DNA of 20,216 nt from DASZTU01 sp035493835 (GCA_035493835.1 DATJHO010000036.1:1-20216), one strand, 5' to 3'. Shown: positions 7,015 through 14,394, numbered from the stretch's first letter. Notes: a model not told the origin generated them from the sequence alone. A program made the numbers and translations.

Positions 7015-8538
7015 TCAGGCGGCCCGCACTTTCCGCTGAGGCAATTTCAGCGCGCGCTGGACCTCGCCATCGACGGCTTCGAGATCGGAGGCGGCGCGCA
7101 AGACGGCCTCCGCTCCCTCGTCCGTGGCTGCTGCAATCATCTCCGCGTCGGTGCTTAGATTGTGTAAATGGAGGTCCACGTCGGCGACATATTTTTTGAG
7201 GCTGTCGACTTGCACCAGCCCCTCGGCCGATTCCATGCGCGCCTGGCCCACGAGCGAGCGAATCTGGCGGGTGGTTTGCTGGCTCGATTGGGCGAGCGTT
7301 CTCACCTCTTCGGCAACCACCGCAAAGCCGGCGCCCTTTTCCCCGGCCCGCGCCGCCTCGACGGCCGCGTTGAGGGCCAGAAGGTTGGTATGCGCACTTG
7401 CGTTTTCGATTGCCGCGACCAGCTTGTCGAGCGCGACGATCGCTTCATCGACGTTGCCCATGGCGCGGCGCGCGCCATCCACGACCGCGACCGCGTCCCC
7501 GGTCAGCGCATCGACCTGCTGCTCCCGATCGAGGACGCCGCGGCTGCCGGCCCGGGCTCGCCCGATGGCGTCGCCGGCAGCGGCGAGGCTCTTTCGGGAC
7601 GAGGCGGCCAGTTCGTCCATCCGGCGCGCCGCCGCCTGGTAGCTGTCAATGACCTTGGCGATCCGCCCCAGCTTGTCGGCGAACTGGGCGTGCGCGGCAA
7701 CCGCCTCGTCGCGCTCCTCGACCAGGGCCCGGCCCCAATCATCGAGGGCGCGAAAATTCGGTCCGAGGCCGAAATTCGCTTGGAGAAGGGCCGGATCGAC
7801 GGTATCGCCCGCGGCCAGCGCCGCCGTAGCGCCGGCGATGGCATCGAGCATGCCCAGGGCATCGTTGAAGGCCGCAAGAACGGGCGAGTTGCGCGCCGCC
7901 TCGGCATCGTAGCGGAAGCCGGTTCGGCCGCCCGCCAGCGCCTGTGAAAAAATCTCGAGATCGTCGGCGGCGACGAACTGGCCGCTCGGACGCAGTTCGA
8001 GCAAGAAATGGTCTGCCCCGAGGCGACGCCGCCACAGCTGATAGTGCTCGCCGCCGATCGCAACGGGGGCCGGCCCTTCGCCGCGGGACGACGGCACGCT
8101 TGCGGGCAGTTCGATCGCCTGCCCTTCTCGCGCCGAGGGCAGGATCGCAACGAGGCCGCGGGTGAGCGCGAGAATTTCGCCGGCCCCGGTGACCAGCATG
8201 GCCGGCGCGTCGAGCCCACCAAACGCGGCCTTCACAGGCCCGAGGGTTTGGAACCGCGCATGGAGCGAAGCGGCGATCTGTTCGAGCGCCGACGCGCCCG
8301 CGATCAGGTCAGCCCCGACCGCTGCGGCGAGCGTGGCCAGGCCCGCGGCCGTCGTACGGTCTGATCGATAGCCGATTAATATTGCAAGGCCGGCCGCCAA
8401 CGACAACAGCGCCGCCGCTCCGACGAAAATCGCCGGACCAAGCCCGAAAGCTAAAAGCAGAAGCGCGGCCGCCAAGCCGGCAAAACCCCAGATGCCGCTC
8501 ACGATAAGGGCCAGACGCAACTGTTCGCCCCCCGGCAA
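7015..8538 (-). CDS. Chemoreceptor-like protein with two TM helices, cytoplasmic PAS-like domain and MA domain
   Basis: Up to 507 residues. Two hydrophobic helices (about 8-31 and 35-56) are separated by only a few residues, so there is essentially no periplasmic domain. A PAS-like region covers about 100-190 (PAMLVTGAGEILAL... GGEHYQLWRRRL), then a helical region, then an MA signalling hairpin with HTNLLALNAAVEAARAGE and GFAVVAEEVRTLAQ at about 383-418. No HAMP domain is evident. The layout suggests sensing of an intracellular or membrane-linked signal rather than an external ligand. It sits between cheD and cheR, as a dedicated receptor of the cluster. No ATG fits: the frame offers TTG at 8538 (a weak GAGG well upstream) or TTG at 8520 (G-run upstream), and a stop blocks further extension. 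The start is therefore uncertain. Confidence 0.85.
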   Translation of the reverse strand: MPGGEQLRLALIVSGIWGFAGLAAALLLLAFGLGPAIFVGAAALLSLAAGLAILIGYRSDRTTAAGLATLAAAVGADLIAGASALEQIAASLHARFQTLGPVKAAFGGLDAPAMLVTGAGEILALTRGLVAILPSAREGQAIELPASVPSSRGEGPAPVAIGGEHYQLWRRRLGADHFLLELRPSGQFVAADDLEIFSQALAGGRTGFRYDAEAARNSPVLAAFNDALGMLDAIAGATAALAAGDTVDPALLQANFGLGPNFRALDDWGRALVEERDEAVAAHAQFADKLGRIAKVIDSYQAAARRMDELAASSRKSLAAAGDAIGRARAGSRGVLDREQQVDALTGDAVAVVDGARRAMGNVDEAIVALDKLVAAIENASAHTNLLALNAAVEAARAGEKGAGFAVVAEEVRTLAQSSQQTTRQIRSLVGQARMESAEGLVQVDSLKKYVADVDLHLHNLSTDAEMIAAATDEGAEAVLRAASDLEAVDGEVQRALKLPQRKVRAA

Positions 8539-8570
8539 ATCGGTAGACCAAGCCTCACATTACGGGCGCC

Positions 8571-8589
8571 ATGGTTAACGACTTCTATA
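8571..8589 (-). promoter_or_regulatory. Candidate CtrA-like box upstream of the PAS-type receptor gene
   Basis: On the minus strand the sequence reads TATA-N7-TTAACCAT, and includes the GTTAACCATG form known for CtrA half-sites in Caulobacter. It lies about 35-50 bases upstream of the likely start. A near-copy in opposite orientation, TCGCTAACCAT at 8613-8623, makes an 11-bp inverted repeat with one mismatch (arm 8571-8581). Binding by CtrA is inference. Confidence 0.35.
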
Positions 8590-8640
8590 GGATCGGCCCG
8601 GCCCGCAAGCTTTCGCTAACCATCTTCCGGGGCGGTGCCC

Positions 8641-8894
8641 TAGGGGCAGGATCCAGTTGAGTTAAAGCATTCCCCGCGCTTCCTTCGTCATGGCCGGGCT
8701 TGACCCGGCCACCCATGAGGACTCGCCACGTCCACCCTCAGTACCGGAAAGGCCTCATTGGTCCCCGGGTCAAGCCCGGGGATGACGATGCGGCGAGGCG
8801 CGCGACCAAATGACCACCAAATGCCGACACCGCCATCGCGCCACCTGGTCCAAGCGCTTGCGACTTGCGTTAGCCTCGCCGGATCGTGCTCTTA
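8641..8894. mobile_element. MITE-like palindromic repeat, copy 1
   Basis: A 254-bp element related to the copy at 17790-18026. Both ends carry imperfect terminal inverted repeats: left TAGGGGCAGGATCC, right GGATCGTGCTCTTA, 11 of 14 matching. Inside is a large imperfect palindrome with 33-base arms at 8685-8717 and 8756-8788 (five mismatches). Each arm itself folds (GGCCGGG-CTTGA-CCCGGCC, and CCCCGGG-TCAAG-CCCGGGG). There is no reading frame of note, so the element would be non-autonomous. Its right end coincides with the cheD stop codon (8892-8894), and its hairpins may terminate the cheD transcript. Repeats with a CCGGGCTTGACCCGG core are, as I recall, common in Hyphomicrobiales genomes. Confidence 0.65.
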
Positions 8895-9482
8895 AAACAG
8901 TTCGATATCGTCCGCCGCCGGTGGGGCGACGACGCGACGGCTGGCCAGCGCCAGTTCCTCGCGAGCAACCGAATCACCTTCATTGGCGGCTAGGCGCTTG
9001 ACGAAGACGCGGCCCGAATGCGGCTTGAACAATACGCGCCGGGCGAAGGTGCCGCCCATGTCCTCGGCGCTTGCCACATAGCCTTCATTGGCCAGGAACT
9101 CGCGGACGAACTCGATATTCTTGCCGCCGATATCGATCAGCGAGGCATTGATCAGCCCGCCGCCGAAGACCTTGATCTCGAGATTGGTCTTCTGCCCGCT
9201 GCCGCGCGACAACACGGTGTTGATCAGCCGCTCCATGGCGTAGGCCCCGTATCGGGCGGAGGCGCCGTAGCGGTCGCGGGCCGATCCCGATTGGGCGGCC
9301 AGCAGGAAGTGATTCATCCCGCCCACCCGGGCCTTGGTGTCCCTGACGCAGGCGCTGATGCAGGAGCCCAGCACGGTCGAGAAGGTGACGTCCGCGTCAT
9401 CGGCGACCAGGCAGTCCCCCTGGTGCACCGTGGTGACGACGCCGCGGTCGAATTCCGGCGGCAGTGACGAGGTAGACAGCAT
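8892..9482 (-). CDS. cheD: Chemoreceptor glutamine deamidase CheD
   Basis: Deamidates receptor glutamines so that they can be methylated. 196 residues with the CheD core: catalytic C41 in TVLGSCISACV and H58 in GGMNHFLL. The spacing of 17 equals that of the Thermotoga enzyme (C27/H44). Ser occupies the position six residues before the Cys, where that enzyme has Thr. KVFGGG and NIEFVREFL follow in the expected order. The C-terminal tail (about 175-196) extends beyond the core and ends in DDIELF; the divergent gene at 9651 ends in the same IELF. The stop codon lies at the edge of the MITE-like repeat. The ribosome site is weak. It is divergent from 9651-10004 across a 168-bp gap. Confidence 0.95.
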   Translation of the reverse strand: MLSTSSLPPEFDRGVVTTVHQGDCLVADDADVTFSTVLGSCISACVRDTKARVGGMNHFLLAAQSGSARDRYGASARYGAYAMERLINTVLSRGSGQKTNLEIKVFGGGLINASLIDIGGKNIEFVREFLANEGYVASAEDMGGTFARRVLFKPHSGRVFVKRLAANEGDSVAREELALASRRVVAPPAADDIELF

Positions 9483-9650
9483 CTAGGATATTCCCGCCGG
9501 AAACTGAAACTTCGGCATGGCGCAATCCTAAGGAGCAATTCCTTAGTGAAGCGCTAACCACAATGAGCCGCCATCACGGAAACCCATTACGCGGCAAGAA
9601 GAGTTTTAGGAATAAGGCGCTAGGCAAGGGGTGGACTTGAGGACGGCCAG
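9483..9650. promoter_or_regulatory. Divergent promoter region between cheD and the cheT-like gene
   Basis: A 168-bp gap that must drive both genes. It holds a perfect 7-bp inverted repeat, CTAAGGA at 9528-9534 and TCCTTAG at 9540-9546, and directly adjoining it TTAG-N7-CTAACC (9543-9559), which resembles a CtrA box with two mismatches. The overlap of both elements suggests a shared regulatory site, but neither is proven. Confidence 0.4.
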
Positions 9651-10004
9651 ATGACGCTGCAAAGACTTGCGCGCGAGCTCGACGAAACGGCCCGCCAGAC
9701 GGCGGCGCTCGTCGATGGCATCGCCGAGGCGCTCACCGTGCTTTCGAACGGTGAAGCAGACGCCGATGAGGCACGCACCCAGGCCGCCGCCATGATCGTT
9801 ACGGCGCTGCAGGGCCAGGACCGCATCGAACAGCGCTGCCGCAACCTGGCGCAGGCCGTGAGCGAGTTCGCCAAGTTGACGCCGGCCGCCCCAGATGCTG
9901 CCTATGACGCGATCTGGGCAAAGCTGACGCTCGATGAACTGCGCCTTCCCTCGCTGTCCGGCATCGCCGCCAACTCCAACGGCGCCGAGATCGAACTGTT
10001 TTAG
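9651..10004 (+). CDS. Small DxxxQ protein, candidate CheT/CheZ-like CheY phosphatase
   Basis: 117 residues, almost entirely helical, with no signal peptide or membrane segment. The helix LQGQDRIEQRCRNL at 53-66 contains D57 and Q61, the DxxxQ phosphatase signature of CheZ and of Sinorhizobium CheT, with Arg directly after the Gln. Helices flank it on both sides (3-31 and 40-72), as in a CheZ-type bundle. A linker and the amphipathic LTLDELRL segment lead to a tail ending in AEIELF, reminiscent of the CheY-binding C-terminus of E. coli CheZ (DDLLDSLGF). Its neighbour is cheD, as cheT is beside cheD in Sinorhizobium, but here the pair is divergent. GAGG eight bases before the ATG supports the start. 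Expected role: dephosphorylation of one of the two CheY proteins in the cluster. The family assignment is inferred from motif and context. Confidence 0.72.
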   Translation: MTLQRLARELDETARQTAALVDGIAEALTVLSNGEADADEARTQAAAMIVTALQGQDRIEQRCRNLAQAVSEFAKLTPAAPDAAYDAIWAKLTLDELRLPSLSGIAANSNGAEIELF

Positions 10005-10010
10005 ACGGAT

Positions 10011-10033
10011 GGCGACGGGGAGGCCCCGTCGCC
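10011..10033 (+). repeat. Intergenic hairpin between the cheT-like gene and the glycosyltransferase
   Basis: GGCGACGGGG (10011-10020), AGG loop, CCCCGTCGCC (10024-10033): a perfect 10-bp stem starting 7 bases after a stop codon. No T-run follows in either direction, so it is more likely an attenuating or mRNA-stabilising hairpin than a full intrinsic terminator. Confidence 0.55.
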
Positions 10034-10051
10034 CAGCAAAAGACGGGGTAG

Positions 10052-11509
10052 ATGAGTTTGCTCAAAGCCCTAATATCCGCGCCACGGAATGTCGCGCGCG
10101 GCCACGCGACGCCGCTATTGATCGCTCTCGCCCTGACCGCATTGGCATTGGCCTTGCGGCTTTACGGCATCACCGCCCAGAGCCTCTGGTGGGACGAGGT
10201 GAGTTCGTTCCAGCAGGCGCGGCTCGATTGGGCCGGATTGCTGGCCGCAACCGCCGCCGACAACTATCCCCCGCTCCACAACATCCTGCTGCACCTCTCC
10301 ATGCAGGCGCTCGGCGAAAACGCCCTGGCGCTGCGGCTGCCGTCGGCCCTGCTCGGGGGGATTTCGGTGCTCGCCCTTTATTGGGCGGGCACGCTGATCG
10401 CCGGCCGGCCGGCGGCCCTGATCGCGGCGGCGCTGCTTTGCATCTCCGGCTATCATCTGTGGTTTTCGCAGGAAGCCCGCATGTATGGGCTGCTATGCCT
10501 GATGACGATCCTGTTCGCCGGCGCGGCCGTGCAGGTTTCCCTTACGCCCACACGCCGCTGGACAGTCGCATCAATCCTGGCTGGCACCCTGCTGCTCTTT
10601 AGCCATCCCTATGGGGCGTTGAACTGGCTGACGCTGGTGTTCGCGATCGGCCTTGTCACTTGGTCGCGGGAGCGGAGCCTTGGCAAGCCCGTGCGATTTG
10701 CGCTGCTGCAAATCCCGGCCCTGCTGTTGTTTCTGCCCTGGGCTCTTATCCTCATCGGGCGGGCAAAGGTGCTGGCGACCACGGGGTTCTGGATCGACCA
10801 GATCACTCCGGCCGTCCTCCTCTATTATTTCGAAACCATTCTGACAGGCCCGGGCCTGTTCCTGGCGCTGCTGCTCGGCATCGCACTTGTCGCGATGCCG
10901 CTGGTGAAGCCCGAACGCGGCAGGCTGCTGGAGGCGATCGGCCCCATTGCTCCGCCCCAGCTTTTGCAACGCGAAGCGCTATGGCTGCTGCTCGCCTGGG
11001 GTTTTCTGCCCAGCGTTTTGGGCGCGATGCTCTCGCTGCTGACCACGCCGATGTTGTTTCACCGCTATCTTATCGGCTCGCTGCCGGCGTTGCTGCTGCT
11101 CACGGGGATGGGGTTTGCGCGGTTGCCGAAAAGCGCTCTGGGCGCAACCGGGGCGCTCTGCCTCGCCGCCGCAGCCATTGTCGGCCTCGTGCGTTCGAGC
11201 CCCGACCAACGCGACGATTTCAGGGATGTCGCCGCCTCACTTGCGACGGAGTTGCGTCCGGGCGATTGCGTCGTGATGAGCCCACAGAGCGCCATCGCCA
11301 TGGCCTTTTATCGTCCGGCGGGCTTTGCTTGCGCGGCAACGCCGAGTGTTCCCACCGCGACCTCTCTCGGAGCGGCTCGCCCGCAGCGGATCCTCGCCAT
11401 CGCTAACTCCTATGATCAGGCAATCGGCTGGAACACCACCGCTCTGGGCAAGACCGTTGCGGTAAAGCAGTTCGGCGTGACCAGGCTCCTGCTGGTCACG
11501 CCGAACTAG
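10052..11509 (+). CDS. GT-C family membrane glycosyltransferase (PMT/ArnT-like, GT39/GT83 type)
   Basis: Integral membrane protein of 485 residues with about ten or more hydrophobic helices. After TM1 (about 21-38) the first outer loop carries SLWWDEVSS (44-52), the acidic motif typical of GT-C transferases that use polyprenyl-phosphate sugars. YHLWFSQEARMYGL in a later loop is also characteristic of the family. A short soluble C-terminal domain (about 390-485) follows. The likely reaction is sugar transfer from a lipid carrier to a protein or glycolipid on the periplasmic side; the acceptor is unknown. It is downstream of and co-directional with the cheT-like gene (47-base gap) and convergent with cheW. 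That it glycosylates flagellin or a receptor is possible but unsupported. Confidence 0.82.
   Translation: MSLLKALISAPRNVARGHATPLLIALALTALALALRLYGITAQSLWWDEVSSFQQARLDWAGLLAATAADNYPPLHNILLHLSMQALGENALALRLPSALLGGISVLALYWAGTLIAGRPAALIAAALLCISGYHLWFSQEARMYGLLCLMTILFAGAAVQVSLTPTRRWTVASILAGTLLLFSHPYGALNWLTLVFAIGLVTWSRERSLGKPVRFALLQIPALLLFLPWALILIGRAKVLATTGFWIDQITPAVLLYYFETILTGPGLFLALLLGIALVAMPLVKPERGRLLEAIGPIAPPQLLQREALWLLLAWGFLPSVLGAMLSLLTTPMLFHRYLIGSLPALLLLTGMGFARLPKSALGATGALCLAAAAIVGLVRSSPDQRDDFRDVAASLATELRPGDCVVMSPQSAIAMAFYRPAGFACAATPSVPTATSLGAARPQRILAIANSYDQAIGWNTTALGKTVAVKQFGVTRLLLVTPN
11471..11505. terminator. Perfect 14-bp hairpin in the last codons of the glycosyltransferase gene
   Basis: Left arm 11471-11484 and right arm 11492-11505 are exact reverse complements (core GGCGTGACCAG / CTGGTCACGCC) around the 7-base loop GCTCCTG. 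The structure lies inside the coding sequence and ends one base before the stop codon. Only a weak T-rich stretch (ATTCTT) follows. It sits between two convergent genes, so a bidirectional terminator role is the natural reading. Confidence 0.6.
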
Positions 11510-11553
11510 ATTCTTGGCCGTTTGTAGGCCCGGAAAACTTCGCCTGCGTAAGA

Positions 11554-12042
11554 TCAGGCGTCGGTCCGCGCGCCCCGGACAACGGCGTGGAGATCGATCA
11601 GCCCGACCATGCGGCTATCGTGAGTCACGATGCCGTTGAGCAGTTCGGTGTCGATCGAATTGCTCTCGGGCACCTGGTGGATGTCCTCGCGCGAGACGGT
11701 GAGGATGTCGGAAACCGCATCGACGAGGATGCCGACCCATTTGTCGCCAACCGACATCACCACGACGACGTGGTTCTTGGTGGCCGAGGTCTGGCCATCG
11801 CCGAAGCGGGCGCGCAGATCGAAGATCGGTACGATCGTGCCGCGCAAATTGATGACGCCGCGCACATATTCACGCGTGTTCGGCAGCGGCGTGGCACCGT
11901 TCCAGGCGCGGATTTCGCGCACAGTGGTGATTTCCACGCCATAAATCTGTTCACCGATCGAGAAGGCGATGAGCTGCAGCGTGTTCTGCGCCGCCGTTGC
12001 CGACCGATCCGCCGTTTCGTCCCGGAACCCGAGGGCTTCCAT
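11554..12042 (-). CDS. cheW: Chemotaxis coupling protein CheW
   Basis: Adaptor linking receptors to CheA. 162 residues from the ATG at 12042. After a 20-residue leader comes one CheW domain: LQLIAFSIGEQIYGVEITTVREI, LPNTREYVRGVINLRGTIVPIFDLRARFG and VGILVDAVSDIL, the standard succession of strands with the GVINLRG motif. The start was chosen because GGAGAAAGG lies upstream at a suitable distance. A TTG further upstream (12078) would add 12 residues that read through this ribosome site. It follows cheA by 71 bases in the same direction and is convergent with the glycosyltransferase gene. Confidence 0.95.
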   Translation of the reverse strand: MEALGFRDETADRSATAAQNTLQLIAFSIGEQIYGVEITTVREIRAWNGATPLPNTREYVRGVINLRGTIVPIFDLRARFGDGQTSATKNHVVVVMSVGDKWVGILVDAVSDILTVSREDIHQVPESNSIDTELLNGIVTHDSRMVGLIDLHAVVRGARTDA

Positions 12043-12113
12043 CTTCTTTGGCCTTTCTCCCGCCCTCCTGGGGGGCAAATTGAGTGCGCAAAAGCGCTAA
12101 TATTGCTTGGGCT

Positions 12114-14342
12114 TCAGGCGGCGTTGCGCCGGAGCCGGGTCGATTTCAGTCCCTGCACGTCCACGATGAGCGCCACATTGCCATCACCCAGAATCGTGCC
12201 GCCGGCGATGCCTTCGATCGATTCGAAGTTCTCCTCGAGGCTCTTGATGACCACCTGCTGCTGCCCGATGATGTCATCGACGATCAGGGCGACGCGCATG
12301 GACCCCTCCGCCTCGCAGAGCACGACGAAGCGACTCTTTTCATCGACGGTCGTCGCCATCTCGAAGCGGTCGCAGAGATCGATCACCTGCACATATTCGC
12401 CCCGCACCTGCAGCACCTTGCCGCCGGAGGGCACGCGCTCGAAGCTGGCGCGGGAGCACTGCATGGTCTCGACAATCGAGGACAGCGGGACGACGTAGGG
12501 GTTCTGGGCCACGCGGACCAGCATCACGTCGAGCACTGCCAGCGTCAGCGGCAGGCGCAAGGTCATGCGGGTGCCCCGGCCGGTCCAGGACCTGACATGC
12601 ACCGAGCCGCCAATCTTCTTGATGTTGGACAGCACCACGTCCATGCCGACGCCGCGGCCGGAAATGTCCGAAACGCTGTCGGCCGTGGAAAAGCCCGGGG
12701 CGAAGATCAGCTGGTCGATCTGCTCCTCGGTCAGGATCTCGTCGGGACCGACGACCCCACGCGCGCGCGCCACCTGCACCACCTTCTCGCGGTTGATGCC
12801 GCCGCCATCGTCCTCGACGATGATCAGGATATTGCCGCCTGCCTGTTCGGCCGAAAGCCGGATCACGCCGGTCTCGGATTTGCCGGCCGCAAGCCGCTTT
12901 TCCGGGCTCTCGATGCCGTGGTCGGCCGAGTTGCGGATCATGTGGGTGAGGGGATCGGATAGCTGCTCGATCACCGTCTTGTCGATTTCGGTGTTCTCGC
13001 CGATGGTCTCGAGCCGGATCTTCTTGGCGGTCTTCTGCGCCAGTTCGCGCACGAGGCGCGGCATGCGCGAAAACACCGACTTCACCGGCTGGGCGCGGAT
13101 CGCCATCACCGAATCCTGCAGGCCACGCGTGGTCTGCGCCAGAACCTCGAGCCCGCGCACGAGCTCCTGGTAGCGCACGCGCAGCGTCTCATCCATCTGC
13201 TGGGTGAGCATGGATTGGGTGATCACCAGCTCGCCGACCATGTTGACGACGCGGTCGACCTTGTCGAGATCGACGCGGATCGACTGGATGCCATTGCGGC
13301 GCTCGCCTTCGGATTCACTGGCCGGTGCCGCCTCGGTGGCCGCGGGGGCCTTGGGCGTCATCGGCTCCGTGCGGATCGGAATGGCGGGCTGCTTGGGCGG
13401 CGTCGCCGCCACCACCGAATCGGCCAAGTCGGCAAAGCTCGGCGCGGGTTCATCGGCGCCGGGCATCAGTTCGAGCGCGGGCGCTTCAGGCATCAGGTCG
13501 GCAAAGCTCGGAGTCGGCGCGATCGACTCTTCCGGCTCTGGCGCCGCATGGGTCAACTGCACGATCTTGAGGTCGCAATTGCCCTCGACGAACTCGAATA
13601 CCTCGCGGATCGCCGCTTCCGTGACGCTGGGAGAGACCACGGTCAGCTCCCAGGCGCAGTAGACGCCGAACGGCTCGAAATCGGCGAGCGGCGGAACGGC
13701 ATCGAACACCGGCTTGACGGTGAGTTCGCCCAGTGTCGCCAGCTCGCGGACTAGCAGCTGGGGATCGTTCGCCCGGGCATAAAGCTCGCTGTGCGGGCGG
13801 AAGCGGATCTCCCATGTGGTGGCATCGGCAAGCGGGGGCGCCGCAAAGGCGTCCATGTTGACCTCGGCCGGTGCATCGTCGTCGCCCTTGTCGAGGTTGA
13901 CCATCACTGGCGTGAAGTCGATATCGAATTCCTCGATCGGCTCGCCGCCATCATCGTCGCCGCTGCAAAGGGCATTGAAGCGGGCCTTTTCCTCGCTGCC
14001 ATAGTCGCTGGGCAACGCCTCGCCGCTGCGCGCGGCGTTGACGAAATCGGCAACGATGTCGTTCGACCTGATGCAGAGCTTTGTCACATCGGGGGAAAGC
14101 ACGATCTTGCCGTCGCGGACGCGGTCGAGCAGCGTCTCATAGGCATGGGCAAACGCGACGAGCTCGGAAAACCCGAATGCGCCGGCGCCGCCCTTGACGG
14201 AGTGGATCGCCCGGAAGACCGCATTGAGCCGCTCGCTCGAGCGGTCACCGGCCTCAATAGTGGCAAACTGCTCTTCGAGCTCGTTCAGCAGTTCCGAGCA
14301 TTCATCGAAATAGGTAGCTTTGAAATCGTCGAGATCGCTCAT
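12114..14342 (-). CDS. cheA: Chemotaxis histidine kinase CheA
   Basis: Central kinase that autophosphorylates and passes phosphate to CheY1, CheY2 and CheB. 742 residues: HPt domain 1-105 with phospho-acceptor H47 (AIHSVKGGAGAFG), a P2-like response-regulator docking region at about 175-265, an Ala/Pro-rich linker at about 266-350, dimerisation domain at about 352-420, HATPase domain with the N box HMIRNSADHG (468-477), EDDGGGI (510-516) and SGRGVGMDVV (561-570), and a CheW-like domain at about 605-735. All key ATP-binding motifs are present. The linker carries PSFADL twice (278-283 and 301-306). It lies 52 bases after cheY1 and 71 bases before cheW in what looks like one operon. No strong ribosome site is visible. 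Confidence 0.97.
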   Translation of the reverse strand: MSDLDDFKATYFDECSELLNELEEQFATIEAGDRSSERLNAVFRAIHSVKGGAGAFGFSELVAFAHAYETLLDRVRDGKIVLSPDVTKLCIRSNDIVADFVNAARSGEALPSDYGSEEKARFNALCSGDDDGGEPIEEFDIDFTPVMVNLDKGDDDAPAEVNMDAFAAPPLADATTWEIRFRPHSELYARANDPQLLVRELATLGELTVKPVFDAVPPLADFEPFGVYCAWELTVVSPSVTEAAIREVFEFVEGNCDLKIVQLTHAAPEPEESIAPTPSFADLMPEAPALELMPGADEPAPSFADLADSVVAATPPKQPAIPIRTEPMTPKAPAATEAAPASESEGERRNGIQSIRVDLDKVDRVVNMVGELVITQSMLTQQMDETLRVRYQELVRGLEVLAQTTRGLQDSVMAIRAQPVKSVFSRMPRLVRELAQKTAKKIRLETIGENTEIDKTVIEQLSDPLTHMIRNSADHGIESPEKRLAAGKSETGVIRLSAEQAGGNILIIVEDDGGGINREKVVQVARARGVVGPDEILTEEQIDQLIFAPGFSTADSVSDISGRGVGMDVVLSNIKKIGGSVHVRSWTGRGTRMTLRLPLTLAVLDVMLVRVAQNPYVVPLSSIVETMQCSRASFERVPSGGKVLQVRGEYVQVIDLCDRFEMATTVDEKSRFVVLCEAEGSMRVALIVDDIIGQQQVVIKSLEENFESIEGIAGGTILGDGNVALIVDVQGLKSTRLRRNAA

Positions 14343-14394
14343 GGCGGGAGCCGTTCGACCCTTCTGGGTTCGGAGTATGAGACTAAGGCGGCGG

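Noticed and set aside
12086..12097. GCGC-AAAA-GCGC inverted repeat between cheA and cheW
   Set aside because: A four-bp stem in GC-rich DNA is expected by chance, and the cheA-cheW spacing suggests continued transcription.
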